64,000 nt of DNA from Rubrolithibacter danxiaensis. Lineage in GTDB: Bacteria; Bacteroidota; Bacteroidia; Sphingobacteriales; Sphingobacteriaceae. Below, piece by piece: positions 24,338-33,901 of the stretch. The translations under genes were made by a program, and so were the position numbers. A model generated the notes under the pieces. It had not been told where the DNA came from. It saw nothing but the letters and a program-made list of their open reading frames with translations, and made no database searches. The first letter of the stretch is position 1; each line of letters opens with the position of its first letter. Location of the stretch: positions 62,001 through 126,000 of the forward strand of contig NZ_JBKOPS010000008.1 of assembly GCF_047272945.1 (NCBI RefSeq), read 5' to 3'.

Positions 24338-25699
24338 ATGAACAATTCACGTCGTAAATTCATTAGGCAATCCTCGCTTGCGGCTGCGGGAGTTTATCTT
24401 GGTTCTTTAGGTTTCAGTGCAAAAAGCTATGGCCGCATTTTGGGAGCGAATGACCGGGTACGAGTGGGCGTGGTGGGATTTTCAGACCGGTTTAAAAGTA
24501 CGCTATTCCCTTGCTTTCTCAATCATTATAAAGAATTGAATTTCGACATGGTAGCTGTTTCAGATCTGTGGAACTACAGGAGACAAGAAGGTGCCGAATA
24601 CATAAAAAGTAAAATAGGCCATGGCATTACACCGTGCAGAAATAATGACGAATTATATGGTTTAAAAGATATAGATGCTGTTTTTATCAGCACAGCTGAT
24701 TTTCAGCACGCCCTTCTGGCTACGGAAGCAGTAAATGCAAAATGCGACGTGTATTGCGAAAAGCCCTTCGCCGAAACTATGGAAGATAACCGGGCGGCTT
24801 TGAAAGCGGTCAAAGCCTCGGGAAAAATAGTGCAGATAGGCTCTCAGCGCCGAAGCGGTTCAAATTATATGGCCGCCCACGATTATATTAAAAGTGGGAA
24901 ATTCGGCGATATTACAATGGTTGAACTAACCTGGAATGTGAACCAGCCAGGCAGATGGAGGCGACCAGATCTTGTTTCAAAACTAAAAGAGGAAGATACT
25001 GACTGGAAACGTTTTTTATTGAATCGCCCATACGAGGAGTTCGATCCGAGAAAATACCTGGAGTTTCGCCTGTTCTGGCCCTACTCCTCCGGCATGCCCG
25101 GCCAGTGGATGTCGCACCAGATTGATACTGTACATTGGTTTACAGGGTTAAAACACCCAAGAAGCGTTGTTGCTAACGGTGGAATTTATAAATGGAAAGA
25201 CGGCCGCAGAAATTGGGATACCACAACAGCTGTTTTTGAATACGGTCCGCAGGATCAGCCCGACAAAGGCTTCCAGGTTGTGTTTTCATCAAGAATGCAT
25301 AACGGCGAAGAAAAACCGGCTGAAATATATTATTCAAACGGAGGAGAGCTTAATTTAATTACCAATATGGTTTCTCCGGAAGGCGGCCTTACAGAAGCAG
25401 CCGCTGCAGCTATGGGGATGAAACCCAACTTGCTCCCCGTTGTTAACCTGGCTGAGTCGGCTCCCAAAGTTGTTGCTTCTGCAAATACCGGTGCTGATCC
25501 GCTTTCATCTGCGCATGTTCGCAACTGGATGGAATGTGTAAGAAGCCGCAAACAACCCAATGCCCCTGTGGAGGCCGGCTATTCCCACTCTATAGCAACC
25601 ATTATGACGAATGCCGCAGTTCATACCGGCGCCAAAGTAACTTTCGATGAAAAGACTCAGGAAGTAATGGCGGATGGAAAAGTATTTAAATATAGTTAA
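24338..25699 (+). CDS. Gfo/Idh/MocA family oxidoreductase with Tat signal
   Basis: A 453-residue NAD(P)-type sugar oxidoreductase. The N-terminus SRRKFIRQSSLAAAGVYLG is a twin-arginine signal, so the folded enzyme is exported with its cofactor. The Rossmann segment is RVRVGVVGFSDRF, and the catalytic Lys lies in CEKPF near residue 142. The substrate domain holds GMPGQWMSHQIDTVHWF. Family members oxidise or interconvert sugars, often at C3. Export with bound nucleotide is known for related Tat-dependent glycosidases/oxidoreductases. It is paired with the DUF1080 gene (two-base gap), consistent with making the 3-keto substrate; this link is inferred. Confidence 0.9.
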   Translation: MNNSRRKFIRQSSLAAAGVYLGSLGFSAKSYGRILGANDRVRVGVVGFSDRFKSTLFPCFLNHYKELNFDMVAVSDLWNYRRQEGAEYIKSKIGHGITPCRNNDELYGLKDIDAVFISTADFQHALLATEAVNAKCDVYCEKPFAETMEDNRAALKAVKASGKIVQIGSQRRSGSNYMAAHDYIKSGKFGDITMVELTWNVNQPGRWRRPDLVSKLKEEDTDWKRFLLNRPYEEFDPRKYLEFRLFWPYSSGMPGQWMSHQIDTVHWFTGLKHPRSVVANGGIYKWKDGRRNWDTTTAVFEYGPQDQPDKGFQVVFSSRMHNGEEKPAEIYYSNGGELNLITNMVSPEGGLTEAAAAAMGMKPNLLPVVNLAESAPKVVASANTGADPLSSAHVRNWMECVRSRKQPNAPVEAGYSHSIATIMTNAAVHTGAKVTFDEKTQEVMADGKVFKYS

Positions 25700-25804
25700 T
25701 AGCGGATAGCTCATAGTCAATAGATATAGCTTCTATTCAGCTTAGCTATTAACTACAAACCGTGACCTAACACCTCACACCTAACAACCTAACTTCAATA
25801 ACCA
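25700..25804. other. Intergenic stretch with degenerate CTAAC-type repeats
   Basis: The gap inside the cluster contains near repeats of a short unit: CTAACACC, CACACCTAAC and AACCTAAC between about 25767 and 25795, preceded by repeated ATAGC/TAGCTA words. No promoter consensus or hairpin terminator is evident. It may be a decayed intergenic element. Confidence 0.35.
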
Positions 25805-26998
25805 ATGACCATACCTTCAGCAAAAAAAACAATACGGGCAGGAATTGTGGGATCTGGATTCGCAGCCAGGTTTCATTTCGATGCATTGAAACGCGTATTC
25901 AGTACTGAAGTGGAAATCACAGGTGCTTATTCCCCTTCACGCGAACATTTATCAGAATATACAGAACTACGGAAAATAAAAGCATTCAGCAATCTGAATA
26001 AGTTAATAGGATGTTCAGATGTAATCCATGTCTGCACTCCCCCGGTAACTCACGAGCCTATTGTTATTGAAGCATTAAAGCAGAATAAGTATGTTATTGT
26101 TGAAAAGCCCTTTACCGGGTACTTTGGTGATGAAAGTGATGACTTTAATGGAGACACATTTCCAAGAGAAAAGGGGCTTGAAGAAACATTAAAAAGCATC
26201 CGCAGAATGCTGGAGGCCGAAACAGCAAGTAGAGGAGCAATTATGTATGCTGAAAACTGGATTTATGCTCCTTCTGTACAGAAAGAGCGAGAAATGCTTG
26301 AAAAAACAGGAGCCCAAATACTATGGATGCATGGTGAGGAATCACATTCAGGATCACATTCACTCGCATATGGTAAATGGAAGCTTTCAGGCGGAGGATC
26401 CATGATCGGGAAAGGCTGCCACCCTTTATCCGCTGCTATTTATTTTAAACATGTTGAAGGCAGAGTACGGGATGGAAATCCTATCAGGCCAAAATCAATT
26501 ACAGCCCGAACCCATACCATAACCCGAATGCCAAATTTTAAAAACGAAGGATATCTAAGAACCACCTATACAGATATTGAAGATTTTGCCATGCTGCATG
26601 TAGAGTTTGAGGATGGAACAATAGCAGATATTTTCGCGAGTGAATTGGTTTTGGGAGGAGTGCACAATTGGATTGAAGTGAATACCACGAATCACCGAAC
26701 GATCTGCAATATCAATCCGAATAACTCAATGCAGTCGTACACACCTGCTGCGCAGCATTTTGAAGACATTTACATTGTAGAGAAAACTGAAACTAAGCAA
26801 GGCTGGTCCTCAATCTCACCAGATGAAAGCTGGTTTGCAGGGTACCAGCACGAAATGGATGCGTTTTACCGATCGGTAGCATTTGGAGAACCGGTGGAAA
26901 GCAACAGCAGGCTTGCCGCCGATGTTATTGCAACCATTTATGCAGGCTATGTTTCTGCCGAAAGAAAAGGGGCAGAAGTTCAGATAACAATCCTTTAA
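25805..26998 (+). CDS. Gfo/Idh/MocA family oxidoreductase, cytosolic
   Basis: A 397-residue oxidoreductase without signal peptide. The dinucleotide motif is AGIVGSGFAARFHFDAL and the catalytic lysine motif is VEKPF. EKP is followed by an unusual insertion of about 30 residues (GYFGDESDDFNGDTF, REKGLEETLKS) before the substrate domain, where ENWIYAPSVQK and GKGCHPLSAAIYF appear. It may act on the imported keto-sugar or its hydration product, acting after the exported enzyme. It follows the degenerate repeat gap and precedes the MFS gene by 42 bases. Confidence 0.88.
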   Translation: MTIPSAKKTIRAGIVGSGFAARFHFDALKRVFSTEVEITGAYSPSREHLSEYTELRKIKAFSNLNKLIGCSDVIHVCTPPVTHEPIVIEALKQNKYVIVEKPFTGYFGDESDDFNGDTFPREKGLEETLKSIRRMLEAETASRGAIMYAENWIYAPSVQKEREMLEKTGAQILWMHGEESHSGSHSLAYGKWKLSGGGSMIGKGCHPLSAAIYFKHVEGRVRDGNPIRPKSITARTHTITRMPNFKNEGYLRTTYTDIEDFAMLHVEFEDGTIADIFASELVLGGVHNWIEVNTTNHRTICNINPNNSMQSYTPAAQHFEDIYIVEKTETKQGWSSISPDESWFAGYQHEMDAFYRSVAFGEPVESNSRLAADVIATIYAGYVSAERKGAEVQITIL

Positions 26999-27040
26999 AA
27001 TAAAAAATGTCAATTATTTCCGCAACTGAACCTCTTATTA

Positions 27041-28327
27041 ATGGACAAGATTAAAACTAACTACCGCTGGTACATTTGTGCATTGCTTTTCTTTGCAACT
27101 ACCATTAATTATATAGACCGGCAGGTAATAGGGCTATTAAAGCCAACACTTGAAAAAGAATTTAACTGGACCGAAGTAGACTATGGAAATATTGTAATGA
27201 CATTTGCCGGCTGCTATGCTTTGGGGTACATCATTTTCGGAAATTTTATTGATAAAATCGGCACCAAACTGGGTTACAGCATTTCTGTTGTGATCTGGAG
27301 TATAGCCGCTATGCTGCATGCAGCTGTAAAAAGCACTTTTGGATTCGGGCTTGTACGCGGATTACTCGGCTTGAGTGAATCGGGTAACTTTCCGGCAGCA
27401 GTTAAAGCTGTAGCAGAATGGTTTCCGAAAAAAGAACGGGCGCTTGCCACGGGCATTTTCAATTCAGGAACCAGCCTTGGCCCTGTTGTTGCACCTTTGC
27501 TTGTCCCCTGGATATTGGGCGTTTATGGGTGGCAGGAAGCCTTTATAATAACCGGGGCGATCGGTTTTATCTGGCTGATTTTCTGGTGGATTTTATACGA
27601 AGTTCCATCCCGGCATAAAAAAATCAGCCACGAAGAGTATAATTACATTCATAGCGACAACGACGGTGAATCTACGGAACAAAAAACTTCGTCGATAAAA
27701 TGGAGCCGTTTGCTTTCCTTCAGGCAAACGTGGGTATTTATTATGGGCAAGTTACTCACAGACCCTATCTGGTGGTTTTTCCTTTTCTGGCTGCCCTCCT
27801 ATTTTGCAAGCACCTTTAATCTTGATCTAAGCAAGCCAAGTTTACCCCTGGCTATCGTTTATACGGCTACAACAATCGGCAGTATAGGCGGCGGTTATCT
27901 TTCATCTAATTTCATTAAAAGTGGCTGGCCTGTATTAAAAGCCCGAAAGGTGACATTATTAATCGCTGCTATTGCAGTATCTCCGATTATTCTTGCCCGG
28001 TTTGCTTCGGATATTTGGGTTGCTGTCGGTTTAATTAGTTTAGCGGCAGGTGCTCATCAGGCATGGAGCGCCAATCTCTTTACTATTGTTTCAGACATAG
28101 TTCCCAAAAAAGCAGTGAGTTCTGTGGTTGGTATAGGCGGTATGGCCGGCTCAATTGGCGCCACCCTTTTCCCTTTACTGGTGGGCTCCCTTTTAGAATA
28201 TTATAAAGAGTCAGGAAGTATTACTGCCGGATATAACATATTGTTCATTATCTCAGGTTTAGCTTATTTTGTTGCCCTGATTATTATCCATCTACTTACG
28301 CGGAGAATGAAACCAGTTGAAATATGA
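27041..28327 (+). CDS. MFS transporter, anion:cation symporter (hexuronate-type) family
   Basis: A 428-residue inner-membrane protein with 12 predicted helices. The start TTINYIDRQVIGLLKPTLEKEF and the loop RGLLGLSESGNFPAAVKAVAEWFPKKERALATG are typical of the ACS family (hexuronate and phthalate-type transporters). It likely imports an oxidised or acidic sugar released by the cluster enzymes. Its stop overlaps the ATG of the cytochrome gene by four bases (ATGA), indicating coupled translation. Confidence 0.9.
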   Translation: MDKIKTNYRWYICALLFFATTINYIDRQVIGLLKPTLEKEFNWTEVDYGNIVMTFAGCYALGYIIFGNFIDKIGTKLGYSISVVIWSIAAMLHAAVKSTFGFGLVRGLLGLSESGNFPAAVKAVAEWFPKKERALATGIFNSGTSLGPVVAPLLVPWILGVYGWQEAFIITGAIGFIWLIFWWILYEVPSRHKKISHEEYNYIHSDNDGESTEQKTSSIKWSRLLSFRQTWVFIMGKLLTDPIWWFFLFWLPSYFASTFNLDLSKPSLPLAIVYTATTIGSIGGGYLSSNFIKSGWPVLKARKVTLLIAAIAVSPIILARFASDIWVAVGLISLAAGAHQAWSANLFTIVSDIVPKKAVSSVVGIGGMAGSIGATLFPLLVGSLLEYYKESGSITAGYNILFIISGLAYFVALIIIHLLTRRMKPVEI

Positions 28328-30609
28328 AGAAACCGAACACGAAAATTCTCATAGCCTTTTTTTTAATAATTGCAGCAGCAGCTATCTTTTTCTATTACAA
28401 AACCAGCAGCAAAGAACATATCTATAAAGTAAATCTGGATTCCTCCCCGGTATTTTCTCCCAAAGAATCTATGAAAAGGATGAAGACAGAAGATGGATTT
28501 GAAGTAAAGTTAGTAGCTGCCGAACCCTTGGTAACAACGCCCGTGGCTTTAACATTTGATAATAGCGGACGTATTTGGGTTGTAGAGATGAATGGTTATA
28601 TGCCCGATACGTTGGGAACAGGAGAAGATATTCCAAACGGAAAAATAGTAATTCTGGAAGACAACGATAAAGACGGAACCATGGATAACCGAAAGGAATT
28701 TCTAACCTCTTTAGTGTTGCCCAGAGCCATTTGCCTTGTTGGAAAAGGAATATTAGTTGCCGAACCGCCTAACCTATGGTATTACGAAATAAATGACGAC
28801 AAACCCGGCAAAAAAACTTTAGTAGATGATAAATATACTGATGGTGGTAATGTGGAGCATCAGCCGAATGGGTTGTTAAGAGCAATGGATAACTGGATCT
28901 ACAACGCAAAATCCAGCAAACGTTATCGTAAAAAAGGGGATAAATGGTTAATCGAACAAACACACTTTCGCGGGCAGTGGGGAATCAGCCAGGATAATCT
29001 CGGGCGCTTATATTACAATAACAATTCCGAAAACTTACTCGGAGATTATTTTAGCCCAGGCTTTGGAGCAGGCAACAAAAATCAGCGCAGCGTAGAAGGA
29101 TATATCGAAAAAATAGTTGCAGATAACCGCGTTTATCCGTTACGACCTAATCCTGGTGTCAATCGTGGATACCTGCCAGGCATCCTTGATTCTACCAAAC
29201 ATCTTGTAAATTTTACTGCTGCCTGTGCGCCGCTTGTTTATCGCGGTAATCTGTTTGGAGAAGTATATGAATCAAACGTTTTTGTCGCCGAACCTTCTGC
29301 CAATCTTATTAAACGAAATATTATCAGAGATAGTGGCTATGTTGTTACCGGTAAACAAGCGTACGGAGGCAAAGAGTTTTTAGCCAGTGTAGACGAACGA
29401 TTTCGCCCCGTAAATCTGTCTGATGGCCCTGATGGCGCTTTGTACATAGTTGATATGTACCGGGGAATAATACAACATAAAACTTATCTGACACCTTATC
29501 TTCAAAACCAGATCGGACATCGTAAATTGACGCAGCCCTTAAATTACGGACGCATTTATAAGATTGTTCCTGGAGATAAAAATGCCAATCCCGTAAATTT
29601 TTCTAATGATCCGGCACAATTGGTAAAACTACTGGAGCATCCTAATGGCTGGGTACGTGATAAAGCACAGCAACTATTGATAGACCATAATTTTACTGCA
29701 GCTATTCCGGCCCTGCAAGCGGCATTAGTACAAACCGGCAAACCTTTGCTGGCAGTACACGCTCTATGGACACTCGAAGGACTGGACGCGTTAAAACCCG
29801 ACATGGTCGCCGAGTTGCTGAACCAGCATGTATGGCCGCTGCGTATGGAGGCATTAAGCGTTCTGCCTTCTGTATTAACTCCAGGCTCTTACAAACAGTT
29901 TCTTCCTGTACTGGAAAACATGTTGACCCAGAACGATAGTCTGGCTGCTCCATACATTGCCTTTTTAACTCATTATATTTCCGAATTTGATAAAAACGCA
30001 GCAGGAAATTTATTGAACAAAGTAGCCGTAAAATATCCTGATAACGTTTATGTTGCAGATGCCGTTATCAGTAACCTCGAAGGCCGGGAGGCTGCATTTC
30101 AAAAAGATATGATACAAAGTGTTCCTGATACCAGCCTTCAGATCAACAGAGAATTAGCCAGAGTTGTTGCTGACATTAAAAAAGCTAAAGACAATCATGA
30201 CCCTGAAAAGCTGAAAAAAGAATTTCCAAAAGGTTATGCGGTATTCACTTCCACCTGCCAGACCTGTCACGGAACGGATGGCAATGGTGTGAAATCATTG
30301 GCACCTCCGCTAAACAAATCACAATGGGTAAACGGCAATAAAGACAAACTGATCTCTATTGTATTGTTTGGATTAACAGGGCCTGTAGAGGTAAACGGGC
30401 ACTTGTATAAAGCTCCGGAAATTAACGGCGATATGCCCGCCCTCGGCTTTGATAAATCACTTTCTGATAAAGACATTGCAGAGGTACTTTCCTTTATAAG
30501 AAAATCATGGCAGAATGATGGCGAAACGGTAACAGCAGCGGAGGTAGAAAAAATCCGGCAGAAATTTAAAAACAGGAAAAATGCCTTTACTGCAAAAGAA
30601 CTTAAATAG
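28324..30609 (+). CDS. Membrane-anchored propeller/c-type cytochrome (PVC-type dehydrogenase)
   Basis: A 761-residue envelope protein. A single N-terminal anchor (ILIAFFLIIAAAAIFFYY) is followed by a beta-propeller sugar-dehydrogenase-like region (VTTPVALTFDNSGRIWVVEMNGY, LVLPRAICLVGKGILVAEPPN, LSDGPDGALYIVDMYRG), a HEAT-like helical region about 460-600, and a C-terminal cytochrome c domain with CQTCH (645-649) and a likely axial Met704 (GDMPALGF). Proteins of this layout are widespread in Planctomycetes and Bacteroidota and poorly characterised. It could accept electrons from a periplasmic sugar oxidation or oxidise the sugar itself; both are inference. Confidence 0.9.
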   Translation: MKKPNTKILIAFFLIIAAAAIFFYYKTSSKEHIYKVNLDSSPVFSPKESMKRMKTEDGFEVKLVAAEPLVTTPVALTFDNSGRIWVVEMNGYMPDTLGTGEDIPNGKIVILEDNDKDGTMDNRKEFLTSLVLPRAICLVGKGILVAEPPNLWYYEINDDKPGKKTLVDDKYTDGGNVEHQPNGLLRAMDNWIYNAKSSKRYRKKGDKWLIEQTHFRGQWGISQDNLGRLYYNNNSENLLGDYFSPGFGAGNKNQRSVEGYIEKIVADNRVYPLRPNPGVNRGYLPGILDSTKHLVNFTAACAPLVYRGNLFGEVYESNVFVAEPSANLIKRNIIRDSGYVVTGKQAYGGKEFLASVDERFRPVNLSDGPDGALYIVDMYRGIIQHKTYLTPYLQNQIGHRKLTQPLNYGRIYKIVPGDKNANPVNFSNDPAQLVKLLEHPNGWVRDKAQQLLIDHNFTAAIPALQAALVQTGKPLLAVHALWTLEGLDALKPDMVAELLNQHVWPLRMEALSVLPSVLTPGSYKQFLPVLENMLTQNDSLAAPYIAFLTHYISEFDKNAAGNLLNKVAVKYPDNVYVADAVISNLEGREAAFQKDMIQSVPDTSLQINRELARVVADIKKAKDNHDPEKLKKEFPKGYAVFTSTCQTCHGTDGNGVKSLAPPLNKSQWVNGNKDKLISIVLFGLTGPVEVNGHLYKAPEINGDMPALGFDKSLSDKDIAEVLSFIRKSWQNDGETVTAAEVEKIRQKFKNRKNAFTAKELK

Positions 30610-30692
30610 GATCACTGCTGATACTTTTAACAATGAATTAAACCTTAACTGTTAACAAAAGTCTATAAACGACCATTACAAGAAAAATACGT

Positions 30693-31289
30693 ATGAAGAT
30701 TTCAGCTATTCTAATCCTTTTAATAAGTATAACAAGTCTTTCTGCCTTTAAAACAATTTCTGCAGATGATAAGTATGCGGTAGATACCAGACGTTCTGTG
30801 GTGGAGTGGAAAGCCACAAAAGTAGTAGGAGGACATCATGGTAAATTAAAGCTGGCTTCAGGCTATTTATTAGTATCGGGCATGGAATTGAAAGGCGGTT
30901 CATTCACTACTGATATGAATACAATTACGATTGAGGAAATGAGCGGACAGTCGAAACAGAACCTGATGAACCATTTAAAATCGGATGACTTTTTTGGAGT
31001 TGCTGACAATCCAACCTCAACTTTTCAAATCACCAAAGTAGTTCCTGTTGATGCTGATCGGGTAACCATTACCGGAAACCTCACAATCAAAGGAATTACA
31101 AACCCGGTTTCGTTCGCTGCTACTATCAAATATCAAAACAATAACATCATTGCCACAGCGAAAGGAATAAAAGTTGACCGGACTAAGTACAATATTAAAT
31201 ACCGGTCAAAAAGCTTTTTCGGTGACATTGGCGATAAAGCGATTGATGATGAATTTGAGCTATCAGTAAGCCTGGTGGCGAGGAAATAA
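30693..31289 (+). CDS. YceI family periplasmic protein
   Basis: A 198-residue exported lipocalin-like protein. Signal peptide to about residue 24, then the YceI core: DTRRSVVEWKATKVVGGHHGKLKLASG, GGSFTTDMNTITIEEM, LKSDDFFGVADNPTSTFQI, VTITGNLTIKGITNPVSF and the final FGDIGDKAIDDEFELSV. YceI proteins bind isoprenoids such as quinones in their barrel. It is 83 bases downstream of the cytochrome gene, so a lipid or electron-carrier role with it is possible. A terminator follows. Confidence 0.93.
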   Translation: MKISAILILLISITSLSAFKTISADDKYAVDTRRSVVEWKATKVVGGHHGKLKLASGYLLVSGMELKGGSFTTDMNTITIEEMSGQSKQNLMNHLKSDDFFGVADNPTSTFQITKVVPVDADRVTITGNLTIKGITNPVSFAATIKYQNNNIIATAKGIKVDRTKYNIKYRSKSFFGDIGDKAIDDEFELSVSLVARK

Positions 31290-31298
31290 CTTAAAAAT

Positions 31299-31322
31299 GC
31301 AAACAGGTTAAAGCCTGTTTGC
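31299..31322. terminator. Bidirectional terminator between yceI-type and MBL genes
   Basis: GCAAACAGG and CCTGTTTGC form a perfect 9-bp stem around TTAAAG. It lies between the convergent YceI (+) and MBL (-) genes, ending two bases before the MBL stop codon. Confidence 0.65.
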
Positions 31323-31323
31323 G

Positions 31324-32094
31324 TTACACTGCTACTATCCTGAAAGCACCATTCTCAAATTGTACTTTTCCGACAGCCTTGCTTTTTGCATGATAAAACA
31401 AACAGGTCCAGTTACCCTCTGCGGCTCTTATTCCATATTCTTCTCTTAATTCCATTGCTTTTGCTCCGTCAAAATCGTATTTGGCCTTAAATTTTCTGAG
31501 TAATTGCTCAGGTTCCGGAAGAATATCTCCGCCAAAGAAACAAGTTTCTTCCCCATCTTTCACTAAAAAAACCTGGTGATATTCGCAATGGCCTCCGGTA
31601 AGTTCATAACTTATATATTCGGTTAAGTTGCCACTCCCCTCAACAAAATGAATATGGCCACTCCTCTGCACCACGTCAAAAATTTCTGTACGATATGATT
31701 TTGAAGGCTTGCTATAAGCGCTTTCCCATTCCCCTCGTTGAATTACATATTCCGCATTGGGGAAGCTTAGCTCATATTTTCCCATGCTTTCCTGAACCAT
31801 TCCACCCGAATGGTCAAAATGAAGATGCGACATTAAAACCAGGTTCACATCTTCCGGATCAAAGCCGGCCTTTTTTATATTTTCATGGATCACCATTTTC
31901 CCGGCATCATTTTTAAAGCCGAGACCCGTATCAAAAACTATTAGATCAGTAGCTGTTTTTACCAAAAACGGCTGCACATAAATAAACAGCGAAGCAGGTC
32001 GATCTTTAGCCTGATGAATATCCGGATCAAAAGGAATAAACTTTTTAGAGCTATCTACAGAATAAGAACCTTCAAACAGCGGGAATATTTTCAC
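31324..32094 (-). CDS. MBL fold metallo-hydrolase
   Basis: A 256-residue cytosolic metallo-beta-lactamase-fold enzyme. The zinc motif is MSHLHFDHSGG (H-x-H-x-D-H), and further ligands lie in TGGHCEYHQ, FFGGDILPEP and the C-terminal WTCLFYHAK. The overall layout resembles quorum-quenching lactonases and related hydrolases of small esters, but the substrate cannot be named. No signal peptide. It converges on the YceI gene and is divergent from recJ. Confidence 0.9.
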   Translation of the reverse strand: MKIFPLFEGSYSVDSSKKFIPFDPDIHQAKDRPASLFIYVQPFLVKTATDLIVFDTGLGFKNDAGKMVIHENIKKAGFDPEDVNLVLMSHLHFDHSGGMVQESMGKYELSFPNAEYVIQRGEWESAYSKPSKSYRTEIFDVVQRSGHIHFVEGSGNLTEYISYELTGGHCEYHQVFLVKDGEETCFFGGDILPEPEQLLRKFKAKYDFDGAKAMELREEYGIRAAEGNWTCLFYHAKSKAVGKVQFENGAFRIVAV

Positions 32095-32191
32095 GATAAA
32101 ATATACTATTAAGACAATGAATGGGTTAAGAATTCAGTAAGTAAAGAATACTGATTAAGTATTATATTTACCATTTAAAGTAAACAAAGAT

Positions 32192-33901
32192 ATGCAAAAA
32201 AGGTGGGTAGAACAGGAACTTAAAAACCTGGACGCGGTAAATGATTTAATGCAATCACTGCAGATAGATCATACACTTGCCCGCATTCTTGTTAGCCGCG
32301 GCATTACTACCTTTGAGGAGGCCCGTTGTTTTTTCAGGCCAGACATCTGTCATCTTCACGATCCTTTTTTAATGAAGGATATGGAACAGGCAATTTTGCG
32401 AATTGAAAAAGCAATTCTTCGCGAAGAAAAGATTCTTGTTTACGGCGATTACGATGTAGATGGTACTACAGCAGTTTCTCTGGTTTACGGCTTTTTCAGA
32501 AAGTACCATAAAAAACTTGATTTTTATATTCCCGACCGGTATAAAGAAGGTTATGGTATTTCTACTGCAGGGATTGATTATGCTGCAGAAAATAGCTACA
32601 GCCTGATTATCGCGTTAGATTGTGGAATTAAGTCAATCGATAAAATAGCCTATGCAAATAGCTTAGGAGTAGATTTTATTATCTGCGACCATCACCTGCC
32701 GGGGGAAACTATTCCTGAAGCGATTGCGGTTTTAGATCCCAAAAGAAAAGATTGCAGCTATCCATATAAAGAACTTTCAGGCTGTGGATTAGGCTTTAAA
32801 CTTATCCAGGCATATAGTGAAAAAAACAACATTCCCTTTTCGGAGATTGAATGCTACCTTGACCTGGTTGCCATAAGCATTGCATCGGATATTGTACCCA
32901 TAACCGGAGAAAACCGTGTACTGGCCTGGTATGGTTTAAAGAAGCTGAACTCATCGCCCTGCGCAGGTGTAAAAGCGCTGATTGAACTGGCCGGAAGGAA
33001 AGAAAATTTCACTATTTCTGATATCGTTTTTCTTATAGGCCCTCGAATAAACGCAGCAGGCCGTATTGATGACGCCAAACATGCAGTACATCTTTTAATT
33101 TGCGACGATCATGTTTCTGCCAGAGATCGGGGACTGCTTATAAACGTTAAAAATACCGAGCGTAAAGAGCATGACAGCTCGATAACTGAGCAGGCTTTGG
33201 CAATGATCCAGGCTGATCCTGCTTTAATTAACCGCAAAACTACCGTTGTTTTTAACGAAAACTGGCATAAAGGGGTTATAGGCATTGTTGCATCCAGGTT
33301 AACTGAAAAATATTATCGTCCTACCATTGTGCTTACCCAATCTAACGGGCATGCAGCCGGCTCAGCTCGCTCGGTTTTAGGATTTGACCTGTACGAAGCT
33401 TTAAACTCGTGCAGCGATCTGCTCGAACAGTTCGGGGGCCACAAATACGCTGCCGGCTTAACTATCAAGCCTGAAAATATTCCTGCCCTGCAGCAACGGT
33501 TTGAAGAAGTTGTAGCAAGCACTATACCTGAAGAATTATTAACACAGGAAATTTCTATTGATGCCATGATACGCCTTAAACAGATTGATCCAAAATTCTT
33601 CAGGATACTGAATCAGTTTGCGCCTTTCGGACCCGGAAATATGGCTCCTGTGTTACATAGCGAAAATGTTTTTATTTTTGGCCAGCCGGCAATTGTAGGA
33701 AATAACCATTTAAAAATGGTGATAAAGCAGGATGATTCAAACCTGTTTGATTGTATAGGTTTTGGATTAGGTGATTATTTACCCATTATAAAAAAGGGCC
33801 TGCCTTTTGATATTTGTTATACAATTGAAGAAAATATCTGGAAAGAAAAACGTACTATTCAATTGAATGTTAAAGGTATTCGGATTGCCTCACAAAAATA
33901 A
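32192..33901 (+). CDS. recJ: Single-stranded-DNA-specific exonuclease RecJ
   Basis: 5'-3' single-strand DNA exonuclease used in recombination and mismatch repair. 569 residues. The DHH phosphoesterase motifs are VYGDYDVDGTTAVSLVYGF (about residues 83-101), ALDCGIKS, the DHH itself in CDHHLPG, and GPRINAAGRIDDAKHAV. The DHHA1 domain shows GSARSVLGFDLYEAL and FGGHKYAAGLTI, followed by the RecJ OB domain. Its stop is directly followed by the ATG of lptB. Confidence 0.95.
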   Translation: MQKRWVEQELKNLDAVNDLMQSLQIDHTLARILVSRGITTFEEARCFFRPDICHLHDPFLMKDMEQAILRIEKAILREEKILVYGDYDVDGTTAVSLVYGFFRKYHKKLDFYIPDRYKEGYGISTAGIDYAAENSYSLIIALDCGIKSIDKIAYANSLGVDFIICDHHLPGETIPEAIAVLDPKRKDCSYPYKELSGCGLGFKLIQAYSEKNNIPFSEIECYLDLVAISIASDIVPITGENRVLAWYGLKKLNSSPCAGVKALIELAGRKENFTISDIVFLIGPRINAAGRIDDAKHAVHLLICDDHVSARDRGLLINVKNTERKEHDSSITEQALAMIQADPALINRKTTVVFNENWHKGVIGIVASRLTEKYYRPTIVLTQSNGHAAGSARSVLGFDLYEALNSCSDLLEQFGGHKYAAGLTIKPENIPALQQRFEEVVASTIPEELLTQEISIDAMIRLKQIDPKFFRILNQFAPFGPGNMAPVLHSENVFIFGQPAIVGNNHLKMVIKQDDSNLFDCIGFGLGDYLPIIKKGLPFDICYTIEENIWKEKRTIQLNVKGIRIASQK

